From assembly GCA_021847535.1 (NCBI GenBank), contig JAJZMR010000093.1, positions 1 through 5,062 on the forward strand: 5,062 bases of DNA, given 5' to 3'. This DNA comes from a bacterium (lineage in GTDB: Bacteria; Babelota; Babeliae; Babelales; Babelaceae). How positions within the stretch are numbered: position 1 is the first letter of the stretch; the number at the start of each line of letters is the position of its first letter. The translations under genes and the position numbers were made by a program. Below, piece by piece: positions 1 through 5,062 of this stretch. The notes under the pieces are model-generated. The model was given only the letters and a program-made list of their open reading frames with translations, was not told where the DNA came from and ran no database searches.

Positions 1-428
1 ATTTTTCTTTTCATATGTGAGTCAAAATATTTGCAAAACATACAAAAAGTGTATTCATCTTTAAATGTGCCGTTTTCAGCATACTGCATCATGACATCGT
101 GCGGATGGTCTGGGGCCCCGGTTTGACTGCTTTCCAGGGGTTGTTCAAATGAAGAAAATATTTTTATACCTTTTTTCGTGCGATAAAATTGATATCCCTC
201 AATGATGTTTTTACTATATGCATGAATGTATGCATGGATAGTTGTACACTCGATAAGCTTTTTTTGTGCATGGGCTGCGTTGAGGAACCCTTGCACAATT
301 TCTTCGGTAATCGCAGGCTTTGATGACTTGTAATTCTTAAGGCAGGGAAAGTTTTCAAGTGATTCGGGAATGCTACGCAATGAGTAACTCAGAAAAATAA
401 AGGTCAGGGAAAGGTAAATTTTTTTTAT
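1..428 (-). CDS. Partial exported protein of unknown function, non-canonical start
   Basis: I do not recognise this protein. The minus-strand frame is open from a stop at 450-452 to the left edge, about 142 residues, and the C-terminus lies outside the window. The N-terminus reads (M)KKIYLSLTFIFLSYSLRS, a textbook signal peptide with a basic start and a hydrophobic core, so export is inferred. The remainder is mixed and polar, with a two-copy IHAY repeat (residues 64-71) and a C-x2-C pair (FCMFC, about residues 129-132) that could bind metal or form a disulfide. The oddity is the start: no ATG, GTG or TTG precedes the signal peptide. An AAAGG at 437-441 lies 8 nt before ATA (426-428) and 5 nt before ATC (429-431), so one of these may be used, or an ATG was lost. 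TTG at 378-380 is the first ordinary start, but it would remove the signal peptide. The gene lies 183-186 nt downstream of murJ on the same strand. Confidence 0.68.
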   Translation of the reverse strand, partial: MKKIYLSLTFIFLSYSLRSIPESLENFPCLKNYKSSKPAITEEIVQGFLNAAHAQKKLIECTTIHAYIHAYSKNIIEGYQFYRTKKGIKIFSSFEQPLESSQTGAPDHPHDVMMQYAENGTFKDEYTFCMFCKYFDSHMKRK

Positions 429-440
429 GATGATCGCCTT

Positions 441-613
441 TGTAATTGGTTAATATTTCGAGTATGAATAGTTTTTGTACTTTTTTGCCATAAAATAGAT
501 GATAATAAAGATACATTGATTTAATTAAAAAAAATCAAGGATTTTTTAAATGAATAACCTGAGCATTATTTCAAAATTTTCTTTTTTAAAAGAGTATTCA
601 GATAGTTTTTATT
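441..613. other. AT-rich spacer between murJ and the exported-protein gene
   Basis: This very AT-rich stretch holds no credible gene. It contains a 7-bp inverted repeat, TTGATTT (516-522) and AAATCAA (532-538), whose AT-only stem is too weak to call as a terminator. On the minus strand a possible promoter for the exported-protein gene is TTATGG, a 17-nt spacer, then TATTCA, ending about 20-25 nt before the AAAGG ribosome-binding site. Both boxes are poor matches. I see no convincing GC-rich, U-tailed terminator after murJ, so read-through into the next gene is possible. Confidence 0.35.
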
Positions 614-2176
614 TTACTTGAGGTAATATATCTTGATGCAGAATATGCGCCGTGTCAGATAAAGTGCAGCTATTGTTATTATACACAGTGGCGCAACCCA
701 AAGCCAAACAAAAAATGTTTTCAAAAGCAGGTGGCTGTAGCTGCCTGTGTTGGCCTCAATCGCCTTAATTATTGCCCAATAAAGCCCATAAAAGACGGTT
801 GATACAAAAGTAAGCTGGATAAGATAATGCATTAAAAAATTACAAAAAGCACGTAGATGAATTTTGAAATTAAAATATGCATGGAGGATCACCACAAAAA
901 GAACTGTTTGTATCGCGGCTGATATTGATGTGGCAACGACGAGTCCAAATGCTTGAAGTGAGCCCATAAAGAGGTAATTAAGCGCAATATTTATGAGTGC
1001 GCCACAGACCGATATAAGAGTGGGAATAAATGTCTGATGAAATGCATAATAAATATTAACGAGAATCTTATTGAGCGAAAAAAAGGTAAGTCCGCATAAA
1101 AATGCCTGCAGGAGACTACTGACCTGTTGCACATCGTAGAGCGTAAAGCGCGGTGAATAATATGTTGTGTAAAAAATATCGTATGCGAAAAAACCCATTA
1201 AAAGGGCTGCAGGTAATGAAACCCATGTAACCATTTTAATAGACTCGAGTAAATAAAAACTTAATCGCTTAGGCGATTCGACTAAAACTCGCGAAAAATG
1301 AGATAAAAGGATGGTAGAAAAAGCGACCGCAAAGACCCCCAAGGGAATTCGCATAAAATCTGCCGCATAGGAAATAAAGGTTATTGAGCCGGGTTTCAGA
1401 TATGAGGCAAATTGTCCATCGATCAATAAATTTATCTCCATAATACTCATGGTTATCAGGCAAGGAAAAAATTTTACCAGCACTTGATAAAAATTTTTCC
1501 ATGTCTTTGTATCAGGCCTTAAAATCATTAATCCTGCATGAAAATAGCCAGTCAAATGTAATACTGTTTGTATGATACCTGAAAAAATAATACCATACGC
1601 CAAATAAATAACGGGCAAATTATAAAATGAACAAAGTATGAGGCACGCGATAAAAATAATATTAAGAATAATAGGTGCACTTGCAGGAATAGTGAATTGA
1701 TGAACAGCTTGAAGCCCACCGGCAAGAACAGCGCTGCTTGAAATGAATATGATATAGGCAATTAATACTTTCAAAAGTGGAACAGTCGGTGCATGCTGTT
1801 CAGGAGAAAAACCGGGGACAACAAAATCTATTACTGCATCAGCATAAATCCAGATCACTGCGCAGAGTATCAATAAAATAACTTCTATCACAATAAATGA
1901 AAGTGTCACAAGCTTACTTGCCGCATCTTTACCATCTTTTTTGACCCCCTGTACGAGTGTCGGAATAAGCGCTGCACTCAGCGCCCCTTCAGCAAAAATT
2001 TTGCGTAGTGAGTTAGGAATTCTAAAAGCAGTCAAAAATGCATCCGACGTAATCCCTGTTGCTAAATAGCGCGCCATAAGCATCTGCCTGATAAAACCAA
2101 ATACACGACTTAAAAGGGTAAAAAAACCTATCTGCAAAGTTTTTTCGATGATATTTTTTTTTGTCATACGTGACAT
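614..2176 (-). CDS. murJ: MurJ (MviN) lipid II flippase
   Basis: MurJ is an inner-membrane flippase of the MOP superfamily. It moves undecaprenyl-linked lipid II from cytoplasm to periplasm for peptidoglycan synthesis. At 520 residues it is close to E. coli MurJ (511) and is hydrophobic throughout, consistent with about 14 membrane helices. The N-terminus carries the family signature: SRVFGFIR (23-30), SDAF (44-47) and PNSLRKIFAEGALS (54-67). This places R24, R30, D45 and R58 where E. coli has the important R18, R24, D39 and R52. By contrast the usual YA(D/N)R motif of the eighth-helix region reads YAADFMRIP (270-278), so its arginine is displaced. The start at 2176 is preferred because AAGGA lies 5 nt upstream. 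An in-frame ATG at 2167 forms an ATGA overlap with the previous stop but has worse spacing. The gene overlaps the ABC ATPase gene by 13 nt, which suggests translational coupling. Confidence 0.95.
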   Translation of the reverse strand: MSRMTKKNIIEKTLQIGFFTLLSRVFGFIRQMLMARYLATGITSDAFLTAFRIPNSLRKIFAEGALSAALIPTLVQGVKKDGKDAASKLVTLSFIVIEVILLILCAVIWIYADAVIDFVVPGFSPEQHAPTVPLLKVLIAYIIFISSSAVLAGGLQAVHQFTIPASAPIILNIIFIACLILCSFYNLPVIYLAYGIIFSGIIQTVLHLTGYFHAGLMILRPDTKTWKNFYQVLVKFFPCLITMSIMEINLLIDGQFASYLKPGSITFISYAADFMRIPLGVFAVAFSTILLSHFSRVLVESPKRLSFYLLESIKMVTWVSLPAALLMGFFAYDIFYTTYYSPRFTLYDVQQVSSLLQAFLCGLTFFSLNKILVNIYYAFHQTFIPTLISVCGALINIALNYLFMGSLQAFGLVVATSISAAIQTVLFVVILHAYFNFKIHLRAFCNFLMHYLIQLTFVSTVFYGLYWAIIKAIEANTGSYSHLLLKTFFVWLWVAPLCIITIAALYLTRRIFCIKIYYLK

Positions 2177-2838
2177 AATAATCCTTGATGTATAGTAAGC
2201 TGGTGGCGCATTTTTTGTATGGCTTCAGGATCATGCGAGCTCATAATAACACCGCAACCAAAAAGATTTGCGCGCGAGATCAAAAGATCGATGATTGATT
2301 TTTTATTTTCGCTATCAAGATGAGCGGTCAGTTCGTCTGCTACGATAAAAGGTGGCCGTAGCATTAATGCGCGAGCAATAGCAACACGTTGCTGTTCGCC
2401 ACCCGAAAGCGCGGCAGCCGCCGTATACCGTTTATCAATAAGCCCGACTAAACTGAGAAGCTCTTCTGCTTGACGACGAGCTTCTGTCAAAGAGAGGCCA
2501 GCAATAAGAGCTTTTATTTCAACATTTTCAACAACGTTTAATGTATTGATTAAATAAGCATATTGAAAAATTATCCCTATTTTATCGCGCACATAAGAAC
2601 TTAACCGAGTATTAGTATCTTTATGAATAGCATGGCCATCATACAATACCGTACCTGAGGTAGGTTTTTCGATTCCTGCAATAATATGTAATAATGTTGA
2701 TTTGCCTGTTCCAGAAACGCCCGTGATGGCATACGTTTGTCCCTGCTTGAATGTATAAGAGCAACCTCGAAATAAAGAAATTAACTTATCTGCCTGTTGA
2801 AAATCTTTAACAATATTGCTTAACTCAATAGTATGCAT
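2164..2838 (-). CDS. ABC transporter ATP-binding protein, LolD/MacB family
   Basis: This cytoplasmic ATPase subunit of 224 residues matches the usual size of LolD, FtsE and MacB-type nucleotide-binding domains. All core motifs are present: Walker A GVSGTGKS (40-47), Q-loop FQYAYL with Q92, signature LSGGE (144-148), Walker B FIVADE with catalytic E169, D-loop around HLD (173-175) and switch H202 in SSHD. The stretch after the Q-loop ([12 protein letters not shown]) resembles the LolD/MacB pattern of type VII ABC systems, which extract lipoproteins or drive export rather than import. The normally conserved DEPTGNLD reads DELTAHLD, an unusual variant. No FtsX-, LolC/E- or MacB-like permease is in the window, so the partner and substrate are unknown and FtsE is not excluded. 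The start is supported by AGGAG (2846-2850) 7 nt upstream. It follows alr by 18 nt and overlaps murJ by 13 nt, placing it in an envelope operon. Confidence 0.9.
   Translation of the reverse strand: MHTIELSNIVKDFQQADKLISLFRGCSYTFKQGQTYAITGVSGTGKSTLLHIIAGIEKPTSGTVLYDGHAIHKDTNTRLSSYVRDKIGIIFQYAYLINTLNVVENVEIKALIAGLSLTEARRQAEELLSLVGLIDKRYTAAAALSGGEQQRVAIARALMLRPPFIVADELTAHLDSENKKSIIDLLISRANLFGCGVIMSSHDPEAIQKMRHQLTIHQGLLCHV
2182..2186 (-). promoter_or_regulatory. Ribosome-binding site of murJ
   Basis: AAGGA lies inside the end of the upstream ABC gene, 5 nt before the ATG at 2174-2176 and 14 nt before the alternative ATG at 2165-2167. It decides for the longer MurJ start (MSRMTKK) over MTKK. Confidence 0.6.
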
Positions 2839-2856
2839 ACATATACTCCTATTTTT

Positions 2857-3981
2857 TCAAACAATCATACGGGTAATGGCTGGAGATAGCCTTGCTAAAA
2901 ACTCATTTTGCAAAGAATGAGTTACCGCAGCGATACTTTCTGCATCCAGTCCTGGAAAATTTCCACACAATATTACTTCATCATCCTTGTTAACGTTTGC
3001 AAGATGTGTTACATCAACAACCATACTATTCATCGAAATAATACCCAATACAGAACAAAATGTATCACGTATACGCACCGTACCTCTATGTGACAATGCA
3101 CGAGGATACCCATCGTAATAACCCACAGGCAGTATCGCGATCGTCATTGGATCAGTTGCCATAAATGTGCGATGATAACCGACCGTATCGCCGCGATTAA
3201 TTTTTTTGATAGCTTCTATCCGTGTTTTCCAGGTGAGGATCGGGGTGAGTTGTATGCCAGCTGATACAGCTGTATAGCGCTGGCGTTGAAGTCCTGATTT
3301 CCAATAGCCATATGCACTTGTGCCGACACGAACCCCATCATAGTCAGTAGGTAAGTATAACGAGCCAGAAGCAAGCACGTGCTTAAAAAGATGCCGCCCG
3401 AAAACTACTTGAGCGCACCGTGCGGCACTATTAAATCGGGTCAATTGGTCGTATGTAAATGAGCAATCGACATTATTTGTGTCAGCAAGATGCGTAAAGA
3501 TGCCAGTGATATTAAGTCCATTGAGATTTTTAATTTCATTAAGAAATTTTTCACACTCGGCGGCTAGAAAGCCAAAGCGAGACATGCCCGTATCTATCTT
3601 GATATGCGCTTCAATCGACACGCCAGATTTTTTTGCTGCAGCAGAAAGTTCATGTGCGGTATACAAATCGTTGATTGGTGCTATTATTGCATACTCATGT
3701 AAAGTGCTATGGTTTGCATCGTGGTAGGCAAGCACAAGAATAGGTTTTGCTACGCCCTGTTTGCGCAAGGCGATCGCCTCGTGTGTGCCCGCAGTAAAAA
3801 GCCAGGAAACAGCGTTGTTTTCCTGGCATAATTTTCCCATCAGTTCAAGTCCATGGCCATAGGCATTTCCTTTAAGGACAATTCCCAAAGCCGCATTACC
3901 AATAATATTTTTTAATGCAGCAATATTTTGATTAAATGCATCAGCATTGATCTCAATCCATGTACGATGGCTATTTTTCAT
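2857..3981 (-). CDS. alr: Alanine racemase
   Basis: This PLP-dependent fold-type III enzyme interconverts L- and D-alanine and supplies D-alanine for peptidoglycan. It appears complete: an N-terminal TIM-barrel domain with the PLP-binding lysine in LKGNAYGHG, the substrate-contacting arginine region in KIDTGMSRFG, then a C-terminal beta domain with VGYHRTF (the Tyr corresponds to the second catalytic base), PVGYYDGYPR and the SMNSMVVDV segment. Two family positions are unusual: KGN replaces the common KAN, and SMN replaces CMD. Counting from the ATG at 3981 gives 374 residues starting MKNSHRTWIEI, which matches the usual family N-terminus, and GAGG lies just 3 nt upstream. A longer start at 4005 would add MISLLSRA but has no ribosome-binding site. 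It overlaps the upstream Hsp20-like gene by 11 nt, or 35 nt with the longer start, and is probably translated by coupling. Confidence 0.95.
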   Translation of the reverse strand: MKNSHRTWIEINADAFNQNIAALKNIIGNAALGIVLKGNAYGHGLELMGKLCQENNAVSWLFTAGTHEAIALRKQGVAKPILVLAYHDANHSTLHEYAIIAPINDLYTAHELSAAAKKSGVSIEAHIKIDTGMSRFGFLAAECEKFLNEIKNLNGLNITGIFTHLADTNNVDCSFTYDQLTRFNSAARCAQVVFGRHLFKHVLASGSLYLPTDYDGVRVGTSAYGYWKSGLQRQRYTAVSAGIQLTPILTWKTRIEAIKKINRGDTVGYHRTFMATDPMTIAILPVGYYDGYPRALSHRGTVRIRDTFCSVLGIISMNSMVVDVTHLANVNKDDEVILCGNFPGLDAESIAAVTHSLQNEFLARLSPAITRMIV

Positions 3982-4522
3982 TGCCCTCGACAATAGGCTT
4001 ATCATTTTTTTTGGAGCTTTTTGGTGCTAAAGGCTTTTGTTTTGTTTTTACTTGGATTTTTTTACCAATCTCTTGTTCTTTAAGTGGGATCGATAAGATT
4101 AATTCAGTTTCTTGATATTCAGCTGAAATGGCTGAAAGATCAACGGCGGCTTGAATGATTTCTTGCATGCAGGATGATCCGTAAAAAGATCGATATTCTT
4201 GTACTTGGTTGTGGGAATCTTTTTTGGCACCACGAGTTTCTGAAGATTTTTCGCTGCATGATGTAACCCGAAGATTATCATTAGATGCTTCAAGTGTCAT
4301 TTTAAAATTGCAGTCAAGCCCTTTTATGGTAAGGTAGACATGATTATGTTTATGTGTAATAGTGATATCGTCCGCATCGACTTTTTTATTCGTATCTAAC
4401 GTTATAACTACACGGTCCTCTGTTTTTTTAAGGCCAAATGAATTTACAAACGAATCTTCGTACGTGCGAGCAGAAAGAAAAATACTGTAAATAAGTGTCA
4501 TAAAAAACATTGCGTAATTCAT
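3971..4522 (-). CDS. Exported Hsp20/alpha-crystallin-like protein
   Basis: This 183-residue protein has an N-terminal hydrophobic stretch (about 4-18, MFFMTLIYSIFLSA) that looks like a signal peptide or anchor, though it lacks the usual basic residues. The rest resembles a small heat-shock protein. The segment DRVVITLDTNKKVDADDITI (36-55) followed by HVYLTIKG matches the first strands of the alpha-crystallin domain. VDLSAISAEYQETELILSIP (127-146) matches the 'A-x-Y-x-x-G-V-L-x-I-x-I-P' strand pair, with TEL replacing GVL. KKIQV (154-158) fits the C-terminal I-x-I/V motif used in oligomer assembly. A lysine-rich tail follows. Three cysteines (71, 89, 118) could form disulfides outside the cytoplasm. 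Small heat-shock proteins are normally cytoplasmic ATP-independent holdases, so an exported one suggests an envelope chaperone; this is inference from weak similarity. AAGGAG (4528-4533) lies 5 nt before the ATG. It is the first gene of the operon with alr. Confidence 0.7.
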   Translation of the reverse strand: MNYAMFFMTLIYSIFLSARTYEDSFVNSFGLKKTEDRVVITLDTNKKVDADDITITHKHNHVYLTIKGLDCNFKMTLEASNDNLRVTSCSEKSSETRGAKKDSHNQVQEYRSFYGSSCMQEIIQAAVDLSAISAEYQETELILSIPLKEQEIGKKIQVKTKQKPLAPKSSKKNDKPIVEGNEK

Positions 4523-4578
4523 AAAAACTCCTTACGAGGTAGTAAAAATTAAACATTTTTCTTTTTAAGTTTAATTTT
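4523..4578 (-). promoter_or_regulatory. Two-hairpin 5' leader masking the ribosome-binding site (possible RNA thermometer)
   Basis: In the minus-strand transcript, a 10-bp perfect inverted repeat pairs AAAATTAAAC (4569-4578) with GTTTAATTTT (4545-4554) around a 14-nt loop. It is followed at once by a small hairpin at 4527-4543: ACUACCU, loop CGUA, then AGGAGU, with one bulged A. The second hairpin pairs five of the six bases of the AAGGAG ribosome-binding site. Successive weak hairpins with the last one covering the ribosome-binding site is the layout of RNA thermometers upstream of small heat-shock genes. The pairing is visible directly; the regulatory role is inference. Confidence 0.35.
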
Positions 4579-4603
4579 CATCAGGCAAAAATGCAAGCCT
4601 CCC

Positions 4604-4610
4604 TATAATA
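4604..4610 (-). promoter_or_regulatory. Possible -10 element of the hsp20-like/alr operon
   Basis: On the minus strand this reads TATTATA, a good -10 match about 85 nt before the Hsp20-like start codon. That would put both leader hairpins inside the transcript. No convincing -35 box lies 16-18 nt upstream (ACTTAT is the nearest). The same bases read TATAAT on the plus strand, so the site could equally serve the transposase. Treat the direction as undecided. Confidence 0.25.
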
Positions 4611-4655
4611 CTTGTTACCGCAAAGTGATAAGTTCCTATAGTAGAACAAAATGAA

Positions 4656-4723
4656 AAGTTCCGGTTTTAGGGTAAAATTAGGGTTGTAAATAAAATTCTA
4701 ATTGACCTAAAACAACGGAACTT
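4656..4723. repeat. 68-nt near-perfect palindrome before the transposase
   Basis: The left arm 4656-4681 (AAGTTCCGGTTTTAGG, then GTAAAATTAG) and the right arm 4698-4723 (CTAATTGA, then CCTAAAACAACGGAACTT) are 26 nt each. They are reverse complements apart from a 2-nt bulge and a few inner mismatches, around a 16-nt AT-rich loop. There is no T-run after either arm, so it is not a standard terminator. It could be the terminal or regulatory repeat of the insertion sequence, or a tiny MITE-like unit with its own inverted ends. Confidence 0.7.
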
Positions 4724-4725
4724 CT

Positions 4726-5062
4726 ATGGGATATTTTATCATGAGCAAAAAGAATTAGAACAGGCAAAATATTTGAACAGATTAAAACAGGAGTAATAAC
4801 GCGATCAGAAGGTGCCGCAAGACTAAGAATAAGTGATCGTTGGCTGAGAAAGAAGATCAAAAGGTATCTTGAGGAAGGTGCCCAAGGGCTTGTTCATGGC
4901 AATCGTGGAAAGACAAGCCCGAGGAAGTGGAACGAGAAGGAAAAGGCGTTTTCGCTTGATCTATTAAGAGCTGATTGGGCGGGCTTTGGGCCAACATTTA
5001 CTGCCGAGAAATTGCAAGAATTGCATGGTATCAAGGTGAGTTGCCAGACGATAAGAAAGGCG
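4726..5062 (+). pseudogene. ISNCY-like transposase, N-terminal part, frameshifted
   Basis: The frame is open from 4745 to the right edge and encodes a helix-turn-helix region (EQIKTGVITRSEGAARLRIS, then DRWLRKKIKRYLEEGAQGLV and HGNRGK). A segment like the start of an integrase-type transposase follows (GFGPTFTAEKLQELHGIKVS). This order and the 'GLVHGNRGK' linker are typical of the group named ISNCY in bacterial annotation. The catalytic DDE core lies beyond the window. No ordinary start codon opens this frame. Family-like residues MGYFIMSKK begin in another frame at ATG 4726 or 4741, then ELEQAKY in a second (from 4752), then FEQIK in the third (from 4772). The original start therefore seems to have been MSKKELEQAKYFEQIK, broken by two one-base losses near AAAAAG (4747-4752) and TTT (4772-4774). 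Programmed frameshifting or assembly error are alternatives. Confidence 0.75.

Larger units (their letters stand above)
4656..5062 (+). mobile_element. Left end of an ISNCY-like insertion sequence (partial)
   Basis: From about 4656 rightwards the sequence holds a long palindrome and then a transposase reading frame on the opposite strand to the operon, visibly richer in G and C than its surroundings. The outer boundary is uncertain. It may be at the palindrome edge (4656) or further left, where another AAGTTCC occurs (4630-4636). The right end, the other terminal repeat and any target duplication lie outside the window. Confidence 0.6.

Noticed and set aside
113..120. GGGGCCCC palindrome in AT-rich DNA
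   Set aside because: It is explained by the TGAP codons of the exported protein and has no regulatory context.
164..358. 64-residue minus-strand reading frame beginning at TTG
   Set aside because: It lies inside the longer frame that is open across 1-449 and carries the signal peptide. Its composition looks like an out-of-frame shadow.
516..538. TTGATTT/AAATCAA inverted repeat as a murJ terminator
   Set aside because: The stem is nearly all AT and lacks a clear T-run on the minus strand, so it cannot be told from random AT-rich sequence.
728..750. Imperfect hairpin CAGGTGGCT/AGCTGCCTG
   Set aside because: It sits within murJ codons, has a 2-nt loop too small to form, and has no T-run, so it is chance.
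3479..3727. 82-residue plus-strand reading frame
   Set aside because: It is antisense to alr codons, with no ribosome-binding site or recognisable motif.
4678..4860. 60-residue minus-strand reading frame
   Set aside because: It is antisense to the palindrome and to the transposase helix-turn-helix frame, and it has no family-like features.

Overview
This AT-rich window carries five bacterial chromosomal genes or gene fragments on the minus strand and one end of an insertion sequence on the plus strand. The genes point to a Gram-negative bacterium that makes peptidoglycan: a MurJ lipid II flippase, an alanine racemase, a LolD/MacB-type ABC ATPase and two proteins with N-terminal export signals. 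Low GC, tight overlapping genes and small exported proteins of unknown role would fit a host-associated lineage such as Dependentiae (TM6). That placement is an impression only; no rRNA or other marker gene is present.

Reading along the minus strand from right to left, an apparent operon starts near 4600. It contains an exported small-heat-shock (Hsp20/alpha-crystallin-like) protein (3971-4522), alanine racemase alr (2857-3981 or 4005), an ABC transporter ATPase (2164-2838) and murJ (614-2176). The junctions are an 11-nt overlap, an 18-nt gap and a 13-nt overlap, so co-transcription and translational coupling are likely. Alr supplies D-alanine for the peptidoglycan stem peptide and MurJ flips finished lipid II across the inner membrane. 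The ABC ATPase belongs to a family that extracts lipoproteins or exports substrates, so the group reads as a cell-envelope operon led by a chaperone-like protein. After a 180-nt AT-rich spacer, a further same-strand gene (1 to about 428/431) encodes an exported protein of unknown function. It runs off the left edge and has no ATG, GTG or TTG at the expected start.

The 5' leader of the Hsp20-like gene can fold into two consecutive hairpins. The second buries the Shine-Dalgarno sequence, a layout reminiscent of RNA thermometers.

Right of about 4656 the sequence changes character. A 68-nt near-perfect palindrome is followed on the plus strand by the 5' part of an ISNCY-like helix-turn-helix transposase that runs off the right edge. 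Its first 16 codons are broken by two apparent one-base deletions at homopolymer runs, so it is probably a decaying copy, unless the assembly is wrong there. No tRNA, rRNA or CRISPR array was seen.
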